37,885 bases of DNA from Galdieria sulphuraria (Eukaryota; Rhodophyta; Bangiophyceae; Galdieriales; Galdieriaceae): assembly GCF_000341285.1 (NCBI RefSeq), contig NW_005178405.1, positions 1 to 37,885 on the forward strand, in the 5' to 3' direction. This document shows positions 1 to 10,090 of the stretch, piece after piece. Each line of letters starts with the position of its first letter. Positions within the stretch are counted from its first letter, which is position 1. Made by a program: the position numbers and the translations under genes. The notes under the pieces are model-generated. The model had not been told where the DNA came from. It made no database searches and worked only from the letters and a program-made list of their open reading frames with translations.

Positions 1-3000
1 CGACAATTTCTAATGGAAATTAAGAATAAGCCTGCCTTGTTAACACGTTTCATTCGTTATGTGATTATGAGTCTGATTATGGGAGCTTTATTTTGGCAGA
101 CAAGTACGGATGAAGCAGGTGCCGGTGTATTTCCGGGTATTCTGTTTATTTCTATTATTACGATTGGTTTGGGTTCTATGAGTACTTTGCCCGGTATATA
201 TGAGACTCGACAAGTATTCTACAAACAAAAGGATGCCAATTTCTTTGACCCACCTCCTTATATACTTGCACAAACTGTAGTAGACTTTCCACTTACCTTT
301 TTAGAGTCTTTGATATACTCGGCTATTTTGTATTTCATGGCAGGTTTGAATTCTGCCGATGGTGGAAGAAAGTTTGGCTTCTTTTTATTTGCAATGTGGA
401 TAATCGATATGGCTATGAGTACTATGATTCGTATGATTGGAGTTGGAACGAGATCTTTTCATGAAGCTACTGCAGTTGCTCCAGCTATTATTATATTAAA
501 TGTTGTATTTGCAGGCTTTATTATTCCTCGAAATGATATTCCTGGTTGGTGGATTTGGCTTTATTGGTTGAGTGCTTTTAATTATATTCTTGATTCCGTC
601 ATGATCAATCAATATGTGGGACTCAAGCTCTATTGTTTGAGTAGCGAATTTGTTCCTAAACTTCCTACCCCTTTTGAATCCTATGAAACATGTCCTGTAA
701 GTACTGGAGTTGCTTATTTAAAGGAGCGTTATGGTATTTTTACTGCAGTTTATTGGAAATGGTTGGACATTGTTATTGTCGTTGGATTTTATTTGTTTTT
801 CTTATCTCTTTCCGCTTTGGCTTTAATGTTTATCCGATTCTCTACCAAAGCTTTTATTAGACCAGAAGGCTCCTCACCATTGGAAGAAGAACGTCTTGAA
901 CATTCTTTAAGAGTTAGTCAAATATCATTACCACGTTTAGACTCCCAAAGCGTCTCCACATCTCCTCAAGGCAATGATGAACAAGTTGTAGTCAACCCAA
1001 GAATAGAACAAGATGCTGTTGATATGTCTGTATTGAACAATGAAGTTGGTACAGAAGAAGAACAACAAGATGCAAGAGTGGTAGATAGACAATCTACTGA
1101 AAGTAATAGAGCGGATAGTTCAGTAGCTATGAGAAGTTTTGCAGCTCATGATATTGGTTTTCGTCCAGTTTATATGACTTGGACCAACTTGAGCTATTTT
1201 GTGAAGGTTTCAAGGAAGTATGCTAAAGAAAAGACTGGTCAAGATACCAACGAATTGCAACTTCTACATGATGTCAATGGATACGCAGTTCCAGGTAGAA
1301 TGATTGCGTTGGTTGGAGCATCTGGAGCAGGAAAGACTACTTTATTGGATGTATTGGCTCAAAGAAAGACACAAGGTCGCACTTTGGGACAAATTTTACT
1401 GAATAAGAAGCCTATCGATCGATTCTATCGAAGAATTGCAGGTTATGTGGAACAATTTGATATACACAACGAATACGCTACTGTAAGAGAAGCTTTAGAA
1501 TTTTCTGCCATGTTGAGGCAACCACATGAAGTAACGAGAGAAGAAAAGTTGTTAGCAGTAGATAGAGTTTTGGATATTCTTCAATTGAGAGAAGTGGAAC
1601 ATCGTCTGGTTGGTTCAGCAACTTCCACAGATGCTGGAGGTATTTCAGCTGAAGCAAGGAAGAGGTTGACAATTGGGGTGGAGTTGGTTAGTCGTAGTTC
1701 GGTTTTGTTTTTGGATGAGCCAACTTCAGGTTTGGATGCTCGTGCAGCTCTTGTAGTGATGAAGACAGTTCGTAGAGTGGTTGATACTGGGCGTACAGTC
1801 ATTTGTACTATTCATCAACCTTCGACTGAAATATTTGAAATGTTTGATGACTTGCTGTTATTACAAAAGGGCGGTTATACGGCATACTTTGGTCCATTGG
1901 GCCATCATTCCCAGACTATGATCGACTACTTTACAAGAAAAGGAGCTTCTCCTCCCAAGTCTGAAGAGAATCCTGCTGATTGGGTGTTAGAAACTATCGG
2001 TGCAGGTATTGGACGAGGAGGACCCAAAGATTGGTCTTCAGTATGGAGAAGTTCATATGAGAATCGAAAATTATTGGCTCAGTTAGAATTGCAGCCTGAG
2101 GAAGAAGAAGAAGAGAAGAGACAGGACGATAACGAGAAGGATCATGAACAATTGGATTGGAGTCATATTCAACCCATTGTTCCATCGGATGCTGAGCCTA
2201 TAGAGTTTGAACGCTATATGGCATCTACTTCCAAAGACCAGTTGTATCAAGTAATCAAGAGAGCCTTTATTGTATATTGGAGAATGCCTTCTTACAACTT
2301 TGTTCGTATAATGATGGCTATATTCATGTCATTAGTTATTGGCTCAGCTTTCTATAAAGAACCAGCTGATCAAAAAGGAGCGGAAGTAGGAGTTGCAGCT
2401 ATTTTTATGGGTGCTTTGTATGGCATTCTTCAACTCACTTCTGCCATTCATCCTATAGAAGATGAAAGAGATGTCTTTTATAGAGAAATTTCTTCGGGAA
2501 CTTATCGTCCTTGGGTATATTGGGTTGCTATTACAATGGATGAAATACCGTATGCTGTATTTTCAGGAACAATATTTACTGTATTCTTTTATTTCTTGGT
2601 TGGTTTTCCGGGAAATCGATTTGGCCAATTTTATTTGGCTTTTGTGTTCTTTATGTTGACGGCCATCAGTATTGGTCAGTGTATCGCTATATTAGCGCCT
2701 AATCAACAAGTATCTCAAATGGTGGCTCCTGTTATCAATTCATTGATGTTTGTATTGGCGGGCTTTATTATTCCCAAGCCATCTATTCCTAATTATATGA
2801 TATGGTTATATTGGGCCAATCCTTATTCTTATGCACTGGAAGCTTTGGCAGTTGATATTTTACATGATAAGGTAAGTCTAGAGTATGCATATATTCAAAA
2901 TAGAGTATAACACACACTTGTAGAAATACTATTGTACAGCTTCTGAATATTCTGCATTTCCCAAACCACCTGGTGTTAGTTGTAGTTCACTAGGTTACTC

Positions 3001-3220
3001 ACCTGCACCTTCAGGAACAACGTGTACTGCAAGAAATGGAACAACATTTGATACTTGTTGTCTATTTTGTCAAATAACAAGTGGGGATGATATTATGAGT
3101 GAATATGGTTTGAGTTATCATATGTTGTGGATTGATATTGGTGCTTTAGCCGCTTATGTAATTGGCTTTCGTCTCTTAGCGTTGATTGGTATTCAATATG
3201 TTCATTATATCAATCGTTGA
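1..3220 (+). CDS. PDR-type (full-size ABCG) ABC transporter, 5' end missing
   Basis: ATP-driven membrane exporter of the pleiotropic drug resistance type. The frame is already open at base 1, so the N-terminal part (first nucleotide-binding domain) lies outside the window; about 1055 residues are present. Order seen: first transmembrane domain (about 1-860), acidic/serine-rich linker, then the second ATPase domain with Walker A GASGAGKTTLLD (about 1315-1350), signature RKRLTIGVEL, Walker B SSVLFLDEPTSGLDA and H-loop CTIHQPS (about 1660-1830), then the second transmembrane domain (about 2270-2860). A 52-nt intron (2872-2923, GTAAGT...TTGTAG) joins in frame to a last exon 2924-3220 encoding a Cys-rich extracellular loop and final membrane segment (YVIGFRLLALIGIQY). 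Without this intron the protein would end early at 2910. The stop lies 43 bp from the stop of the convergent neighbour. Confidence 0.93.
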
Positions 3221-3263
3221 AGAAACAGTCTCTTCTGTTTTGTCTCTTTATGTATAAATTTGT

Positions 3264-4400
3264 TCAAGTTGACGCACATGGTTCCTTCCTCCCCTGAACT
3301 TTTTCTTCCCATTGATAATTGTTCCTTGTTGCAATGATATATTTTGTGACCATATTGTTGAGTCGAAGAAACCAAAAAATACCACAACTAGCAAGAATTA
3401 TAGAAGAAAAGGACACAATATACCACAAACAAGCTTTCATTCCACTCGCACTATCTCGATACAACGGAATATTCAAATTGGTACCAAAACTATTGGCCGA
3501 CTAGTCGTCACACAGTCCACATAAAATAAATGTGTCTCTTCTCAAGTGACTACTTACCGTTGAACCGATCAATATGGCACACAACAAAATGTTGAAAAAG
3601 AAACTAAACACGATGAGTTTTGTTTTCTCACAAAGTATCCGATGATGATGAACCAGGTTTTGTGATTCCAACCCATTTTGATAGCAACGAACACGCTTTC
3701 TTAATTCATCCAGTTGCTATACAACATAGGCAATTCATTCTCTTTTCTGTCTTGCGATTGGTCTTACCTTGAATAACGAACAATGTTGTTGTTTTCCATC
3801 CATTATTATCTGCCAACTCGTATTATTGTGTTTGGTTTGTAAAGATAGTTGAATACAATGCATATCCAATTCTTTTTGGACAAGTTTCAATAAAGGACAA
3901 TGGTTGACAGCTTTCACATACACACTCTTACAAGGACTATGCATTGCGTCAACTATATGTGCACAAGAAGATATTTGTCTTCGATATTCAGGTAAACATA
4001 TCATCAGAAACAGGATATAAAAGCCAATAGTGCCTAACCACGAAGAAGTTTGGAACCATGGGCATCGTTGCACTTCTTCTTCCAGAAGAATCCGGTTCAC
4101 GGGTCTAGGACTATCGATCAACAGCATCTTATCCGACAGAATAATAGCTTTGTATCCCGCACTACAAATGTATACGCTCTCATTCTCTTCTTCCCATACA
4201 CAACAAGGTTCTTGTGAAGCTAAGAAGCGTATAAAGCTTTGTTTCATTTGAAGAACTTCCCAACTGGATCTCTGTTTCAAGTTTTTCAAATAAGGTTCAA
4301 TCAAAGCTTCTCTAGTAGTAAAATAACTATGAATCTGCCCATTAGAACTCACTTGTGTGATGGAATATTCGAGAAGAGGATACAAGTCTCCAGCAGTCAT
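3264..4400 (-). CDS. CorA/MRS2-like cation channel protein A (GTN motif)
   Basis: Probable Mg2+/divalent cation channel subunit of the MRS2 family, 342 aa. Exons 4400-3768, 3716-3558 and 3500-3264, with introns of 51 and 57 nt, all phase 0. The N-terminal half has an MRS2-like core segment (KAIILSDKMLLID). A helical region leads into two membrane segments (LIVFSFFFNILLCAILIG and ACLWYIVSFSSIILASCG). The loop between them reads FGTNLNIPLY, where the family has FGMN...P, so the selectivity motif is GTN instead of GMN. The middle exon is exactly 53 codons in phase 0/0, as in the divergent neighbour at 4479-5570, and the last intron is four residues before the FG of the loop in both, which marks them as paralogues. 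An acceptor-like TTAG just upstream of the ATG leaves room for an extra 5' exon. Family assignment is inferred from motif and topology. Confidence 0.75.
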
Positions 4401-4478
4401 AAGATACCCAAGATTCCCTAATCAATCACACAAAACAACAGGACAATCCTTGACAATTGTTGTTGGTGGAAAACAAGG
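4401..4478. promoter_or_regulatory. 78-bp shared divergent promoter region
   Basis: Only 78 bp separate the start codons of the two head-to-head MRS2-like genes. It must hold the start sites of both unless one has an undetected 5' exon. No TATA box or other element stands out. Role inferred from position only. Confidence 0.45.
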
Positions 4479-5570
4479 ATGTATGATCGGTTGAAAGTAG
4501 TTCCTGATGATTTGATCCAAATAAATAAGGACAGAAAAGTAAAGAGGTTGGAACAAAATGATATTCTCAGTAAAGCAGTACAGCAACCAGGAGGTAAGAG
4601 GCAAGGAATGGCTGTAGTTGATATTTTTTCATTGGACCTTAGATGTATTTTGTTGTTTCTTGAACATTCAACTGATAGTAAACAGTGAAAGAGCTATTCT
4701 TGGGAACATCACTAGTGTGGAATGCATCGAATTGTGTCGGTTATTAGCAGGTCATTTGGTTTGGTTGGAAGAGGAATTGTGTGATTTCCGATTGGAAGCT
4801 ATTCTGGGAGCACTGTTGTGTAGTTCATATTGTGAGTGGACAGCGTGGGAAAGAGAAAAGGAGCAATTCACACAACAATGGAACGCGTTGGAGAACTTGT
4901 CTTCTTTGGATACGTGGAAATGGGCTCTTGGTATAAGAGAACGAGTAGAGACTATGTTGCAACGTGTAAAGCTGCTCACTTCCATATTTACTACACTCCT
5001 TTCAGCCAATGCAACTCACTTCAGTAACTTTATGGTCGTACAAGATGATAAAGAATGGGAAAAGTTGTTGAATGAGAAGCAAGATATTGTGGGGTATACT
5101 TTGGAAGCAGCATTACAGGTAAGTTATATAATATATATATATATATATATATAATGATATGAATCTCTTTTGAATAGAAAACTTGTCTAGTGGAAAACCA
5201 ATTGGCTCGTTGGAAAGACAAACTGGATAGTTTGGTAGACTTGTATTCAATAGGTAATGCAGCCTTTGATGCCAGAATGTGGTCATTGGACCTTTTAGCT
5301 ACCATTCTCAGTGTTTGCTTTGCGATCTATGGAATGGTAAGTAGATTCACTTTTTCTTGCAATAACTTTAAGTATCTCCAGTTTTCCCAATTCTTTGGGT
5401 ATTATGTACAACTGCCCATTTATAATATGGGCAACTCCAGTCAATATTATTTTTATGGAATCGCGGGAGGTATTACTATTGCATTGTCCATTACTATCTA
5501 TTTCTCTTCACGTTGGTTTTTGCGTGCTTTTTATCATGTCTTCTCTTATGACTCCCCTTTCCAAAAATAA
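4479..5570 (+). CDS. CorA/MRS2-like cation channel protein B (GYY in place of GMN)
   Basis: Second MRS2-like protein, about 312 aa. Exons 4479-4593, 4643-5118, 5178-5336 and 5382-5570. Introns: 49 nt, 59 nt (carrying a TA microsatellite) and 45 nt. Family features: SERAILGNI (MRS2 has ERAILVNL), DFRLEAILGALL (MRS2 has FEFRALEVAL), long helices, then membrane segments LLATILSVCFAIYGM and YYFYGIAGGITIALSITIYF. The loop after membrane segment 1 reads FSQFFGYYVQLPIY, aligning with FGMN...IP of canonical members, so Met-Asn of the GMN signature are Tyr-Tyr. The third exon (53 codons, phase 0/0) matches the middle exon of the neighbour on the other strand. Start ATG chosen as the first ATG after the divergent spacer; a distal 5' exon with a targeting peptide cannot be excluded. 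Confidence 0.75.
5125..5153. repeat. (TA)n microsatellite inside an intron
   Basis: About 14 TA dinucleotides within intron 2 of MRS2-like gene B (intron 5119-5177). Confidence 0.9.
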
Positions 5571-5610
5571 AGTATGGGAATAGTTGATTTGTGATGATAA
5601 GAAGATAGAG

Positions 5611-5838
5611 TCAGTAGTTCCTCCTTCTTCTAGAAGCTGCTGCTCTGCGTCTACTAGCGCCTTGTCGAGTATCTGCTGGTCTCGAACTAGATTTTCGTTT
5701 CCTTCTCTTGGAAGGTCTTTTTGTCTTTAAATCAAAGTGAGTTTCATTCTCCAATACTTCCTCTTGTTGTTGAATGGATAATATATTCTGATATTCTTCT
5801 TTACAACTGGGGTCATAAAATTCCTCTAAACCAACCAT
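5611..5838 (-). CDS. Small protein with a very basic Arg/Ser-rich tail
   Basis: Single-exon 75-aa frame. The first 35 residues are acidic to neutral (MVGLEEFYDPSCKEEYQNIL), the last 35 are packed with Arg, Lys and Ser (KRPSKRRKRKSSSRP, SRRRAAASRRRRNY), as in nucleic-acid-binding or nuclear proteins. I do not recognise the family. It fits the regular alternation of strands: stop 40 bp from the stop of the convergent MRS2-like gene B and start 142 bp from the divergent proteasome gene. No intron is needed. Real gene likely; function unknown. Confidence 0.55.
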   Translation of the reverse strand: MVGLEEFYDPSCKEEYQNILSIQQQEEVLENETHFDLKTKRPSKRRKRKSSSRPADTRQGASRRRAAASRRRRNY

Positions 5839-5980
5839 TTCTCAAAGCGCAAACCAATCAACGATGCAAAAGGAAGAAAGACTTTTATACGAATCCATAA
5901 AGTTTGGCGCCATTTCAAAGAAATAGCATTTTTTTCTAAACCCAATTGGAAAAGAAGAATTGTGAAAAGAGAGAGAGAGA

Positions 5981-6766
5981 ATGTGGAAGGAAGAGCAATA
6001 TGCTGGTGTTTCTATACCCAACGACTGTTTACCTTTTACAACTGAGCAACACATGCTTGGTGTAAGTTTTGTTAGAGTGTTAACAAGAAACTTCTCACTC
6101 CTTTATGCTAGACCACTATTATGGCGGTAGAGTTTGATGGTGGAGTAGTGTTGGGTGCAGATTCGAGAACTACGACTGGAGCCTATATTGCCAATCGTGT
6201 GAGTGACAAAATAACCCCACTTTCAGAAAGAATATATTGTTGTCGTTCTGGTTCAGCAGCGGATACACAAGCGATTGCCGATTATGTCCGTTACTATTTG
6301 TCCATTCACCAGTTAGACCTGGATGACTTGCCTTGTGTGAAAACAGCGGCCTCCATTTGTCGCGAGCTTTGTTATTCCAACAAGGATAGATTACTTGCTG
6401 GTATAATCTGTGCTGGTTGGGATCCCCTTTACGGTGGTCAAGTAAGAAGAGAGAAGGGCCTTTTTTCATAAGTATTGACTTCCTATTTTCAAGGTTTACA
6501 CCATTCCCTTAGGAGGTACTATGATTCGACAACCTTATTCTATTGGTGGAAGTGGTAGTACTTATATTTATGGCTTTTGTGATGCACACTTCCAAAAAGG
6601 AATGAGTAGAGAGCAGTGTATCGATTTTACAAAAAAAGCAGTAGCATTGGCTATGGCAAGAGATGGAAGCTCAGGAGGTGTCATTCGTTTAGTAGTCATA
6701 GAAAAGCAAGGCGTTTGGAGAGAAATGATTGCCGGAAATCAGTTGCCTGTTATCTCTGCAGAATAA
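5981..6766 (+). CDS. PSMB6: 20S proteasome subunit beta1 (PSMB6 type, caspase-like)
   Basis: Catalytic subunit of the 20S proteasome core, 227 aa. Exons 5981-6061, 6112-6441 and 6494-6766, with introns of 50 and 52 nt, phase 0. The first intron lies exactly at the autoprocessing site: exon 1 encodes a 27-residue propeptide ending HMLG, and exon 2 begins with the catalytic threonine ([19 protein letters not shown]). Counting from Thr1, Asp17 and Lys33 of the catalytic triad are present (GADSR; NRVSDKI). IYGFCDAHF and [16 protein letters not shown] are typical of the beta1 C-terminal half. The start ATG follows a GAGAGAGAGA purine tract. Confidence 0.95.
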
Positions 6767-6868
6767 GAATTCCAATAAGATTGTTTCTGTTCCTTTCTTA
6801 TTCCATAATGTATATATTATGGAAACCTAAAGCTGATGATGACAAGTCACTCTTATTTGTTGATTTTC

Positions 6869-9098
6869 TTATCCCAAAATATAAAGAGACTTGTTCAATA
6901 TCTTATTGGCTTCATTCGTACCCACAATTCTTTCCATAGACAAAGCATCCAAATGGTCATAAAGGATGAGTACGGTGGGTATGAATGGTGCATTTTCTAA
7001 ACTGCGAACCAATTCTTCATAAAATAGTCCATGTTCTAAACAAGAATTGAGTTGAAACTTCAAAATACCACAAGACTTACCAGGCAATTGATAAAATATC
7101 AAGTTGGAAATACCGGATAAAGTTTCTCTATAATAGAAATAGAATCTTTCTGTCATCAAATAAAATTGTTTGCTATTCGATACTCTTTGAATATTTTCAC
7201 TATATGAAGACTTTACAACGTACCTGTTATCTTTCTTCACTTGAGCAATATGTTTTTGACTGGAATATTCACATAAAGTCTCAAATGACAATTCGCCTGA
7301 TTTTTGTTTTTGATAGAATATATTCCTTATCTGTATATAGTCAAAATAACTTGGAATAAATATCAATGTTTGGTTTCTATGGATTGAATAACGAGATAAT
7401 ACTTTCTCTATAAAAAACTATAACATTCATCAACTATATAAAGGTTATCCCGGCATGACAACTTGCAACTTACCTCACGTCTACATACGACGGAATCCTT
7501 TAAACTGTTACTTGGAGGAAGTTTCTCAAATGTTTGACGAATACGAATGCTGATTCTCTCTTTCCAATCCTTGTTAGATACAATGCCTAAATGATGAGGA
7601 ATATATCTTGCTTTTCCTTCTATATTATGACAATGAGTTCTAAATAGCGATAATAAATGATGAAAAATATAGTTGCTTATAAAAATAGTTTGTCGATAGT
7701 ATTTTGTCTTTGCTTCCAATGCTCGTTGAGTAACACGAGAGATATCCGTTCCATGCAATCCTTTAGGCAAATGATTCATTCGCTCAAAGACACAACGTAA
7801 GTGTTCCCAATTCTAAATCTATTCAGTTGTTCATTACGATATTTATCGAGTCAACTTACTTGCATCTCCATCACATCTGCACGTTCTACAATACATATTT
7901 CAATATTGGATAACAAGTCAGCACCAGAATGCTTAGGAGACTTTTCCAAATCTTCCCTTTCCATGAGTCTTTTTAAACCCAAAGGTGAAGCTACAATCAT
8001 ATCACTATGATAATAATCACTAAACAACTTTATAGAAGCTCCCATCCTAATACCCATACTAAAGTCATCATCGGTATTTCCTTGAAACACTTGAATGTAA
8101 TCCAAAGGTTTCGAAATATCTTCTTTTAGACTCTCTTCATAAAATTCTCTTTGAAAGCGTTCATAGTTCCTGATAAATCTATCTTTCAACAACTCTAACA
8201 ACATAGAAACTACATCATAAGCAACATTTCTCATAGGAAGTAGTATCAATACTCGAGGTCTAGTAAAGCCTTGGTCTTTAAGTCTCTCTGATGATAATAG
8301 AGAAGATGGTTCAATGGTTTGTTGTATTTTGTTGTTGCGTATTATTCGTTGACGACATCGTAATATATACGTGATAGCATGTGCTAAATAGATTGGTCTG
8401 ACTAACTTGGATTGTAAACAATAATCAGGTAATTCTAATATACCATCCATCCAGTGGGAACAAACTAAACCTGTCCATCGTTCTTCCATTCGAGTACAGA
8501 CTTTAGGGTTTCCATGGATTGGTTCACGTAAAGATACAACTCGTTGAATCATCTTCTGTTTCCATCCTAAACTTGATAAAGAAAGGCGTTCGCCTTGTTG
8601 AAAACTGTTGACGATACTTCTATCACTATATTTAGAAATGTACCAATCTACGGCATCGAAAGAATCTAGTTTCTGTCTTTGTCTAGTATAGAGTGAAGCA
8701 CTATCTAAGTCTGTATCCGGTAAATGTTTTTGAAAGTGTTGTCTTTCTCTTTCCATGGCAGATGCCATATTTGTTGACTCTCTGGAACACTCAATTTCTT
8801 CCAGTTGCACTTTAGGCGCCAAAACGGATTTTCTCTTCTCTTCACTATCATTCAATGACTGAGAAACTGATGAATAGTTGGGGTTTGTGGATAACAATTT
8901 CTGCAACTTTTCCAAGGGAGCTTCCAAAGACTCTTCATCATATGGTGACATTAAGTGTTGCATAGCTTGGGAATCTGAACAAGTTTTTAAGTCGTCTTGT
9001 TCCCATTTCTTCAACAGTTGTCTCTGAGAACGTAAACCTTTATTCCTTTTCCAACTCGTCTTTAATAACTTTTGTGAAGGATCTCGCTTCCTTCGCAT
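6869..9098 (-). CDS. UTP25: UTP25/DEF-like small-subunit processome protein
   Basis: Nucleolar helicase-like factor for 18S rRNA maturation (UTP25, also called digestive organ expansion factor), about 695 aa. Exons 9098-7860, 7812-7474, 7417-7224 and 7184-6869. The first two introns (47 and 56 nt) are required to keep the frame. The last, 39 nt, is itself a multiple of three, so it may be retained; removing it improves the match to the family. Family motifs: GFTRPRVLILLPMRN, VFQGNTDDDFSMGIRMG, SIKLFSDYYHSDMIVASPLG, IEICIVERADVMEMQ-NWEHL, TLIFIPSYFDYIQIRN, LMTERFYFYYR. As in other UTP25 proteins, Walker A and DEAD motifs are degenerate. The N terminus is Lys/Arg-rich. Confidence 0.9.
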
Positions 9099-9513
9099 AT
9101 TGCTCGTCCACCCCGATACAAATTCTTTGATCGATCAACACACTTTTGAAAATATTTGTAAATTCTAGTCATTTGTTGAACAACTGCCACTAGCAATTAG
9201 ACTATAGGTGAATGAAAGAGAAGTTTTTACAAGAATGAAGCGAACGAGATGGAAGCAACCTATTGTAGGAGAAGCTTGCGCAAAAGAGTAAAGATTGTTC
9301 AGGAATCTAGTGAATATGACTTTGAGGAGAAACGAGTCCAGTGTTTATATAAGGGCAACTTGGAATATTTCTTTCTTTCCCTATCAAAAATAAACTAACT
9401 GGCCAATCATAAGGTCCTAACTAACCACAATAAAGGAAAAGTGGTGAGAACAACCCCCACTCTCTCATCTTCCACGGTCGTTCAAAAGGCTCCAAGAATT
9501 GTAAGTTTAGAAG
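9099..9513. other. Intergenic stretch, possible tiny plus-strand gene
   Basis: Upstream region of UTP25 and downstream region of the small minus gene at 9514-9726. The only coding hint is a 49-codon plus-strand frame, listed separately. A second open plus-strand stretch at about 9433-9500 (KVVRTTPTLSSSTVVQKAP) ends in a GTAAGT; I could not join it convincingly to the first. Confidence 0.4.
9249..9398 (+). CDS. Possible small ORF or first exon, basic N terminus
   Basis: 49-codon frame starting ATG GAA GCA. The first 36 residues look protein-like (RRSLRKRVKIVQESSEYDF), the rest is hydrophobic and may be intron. It would restore the strand alternation broken here by two consecutive minus-strand genes. 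No homology recognised and no secure splice to downstream sequence. Weak candidate. Confidence 0.25.
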   Translation: MEATYCRRSLRKRVKIVQESSEYDFEEKRVQCLYKGNLEYFFLSLSKIN

Positions 9514-9726
9514 CTATCTGCTGCTTTTGTCACTTCCAACTGGCCCTCCTCCTTGGCTCTTTCTTAAGAGCTCCTCCATTTCGTCAATGGAAATACTGTC
9601 AACTAAAGATGTATGTTTTCGTTCCAGTGTTCTCAAAATCCTTCGAACTTGAGACTCTGATAAATACTGTTTCAACAAGTTTTCTAAGCGTGTCCAATAA
9701 TCAATCTCCTCTATTCGAGTATCCAT
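9514..9726 (-). CDS. Small helical protein of unknown function
   Basis: 70-aa single-exon frame. The sequence is amphipathic and charged (YWTRLENLLKQYLSESQVRR, SISIDEMEELLRKSQ), predicted mainly helical, ending in a Gly/Ser tail. The ATG follows a long purine run (GA-rich, 9727-9765 on the plus strand as CT), as seen upstream of several other starts here. I do not recognise a family. No donor site is seen near its 3' end, so the stop looks real. Confidence 0.45.
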   Translation of the reverse strand: MDTRIEEIDYWTRLENLLKQYLSESQVRRILRTLERKHTSLVDSISIDEMEELLRKSQGGGPVGSDKSSR

Positions 9727-10090
9727 TCTTTTTCTCTCTTTCTTTATCTCTCTCTCTTTCTCTATAAGTTGTTCCCTTCACCAACTCAAATCGCAACAAC
9801 AATTTGTGATGAATAATTAGAATGTAAAAGCATTTATTGAAGCTTGAAGAATCTCGTAAATTGTTTGTGGCTTTCTTATGTTGTAAAACAACCCAAAGTC
9901 TATTCAACCGAATAAATGTATCATATGAATAAGCTGCATTTGGTTGATACAAATGAAGTGAATTCATAACCAACTCACTTGTTTGACGATTCTAGTCGAT
10001 AAATCACAAATCGTTCTAACAGAACGTCCCAGAAAATCTTCCTCAATTCCATTGGGAAACAAAACGATTTGATGGAAACTGACAAGTGTA
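9727..10090. promoter_or_regulatory. 364-bp divergent upstream region with a purine tract
   Basis: Lies between the ATG of the small minus gene (9726) and the ATG of the LRR/RING gene (10091). It begins with a CT-rich tract that becomes a GA-rich leader on the minus strand. It also contains minus-strand frames that stay open over part of its length, discussed in the findings. No TATA element stands out. Confidence 0.35.

Noticed and set aside
9701-9973. 90-codon minus-strand ORF ending in Arg-Glu repeats
   Set aside because: Its end is a GA microsatellite overlapping the leader and start of the small gene at 9726 in another frame; no ATG-led family-like protein.
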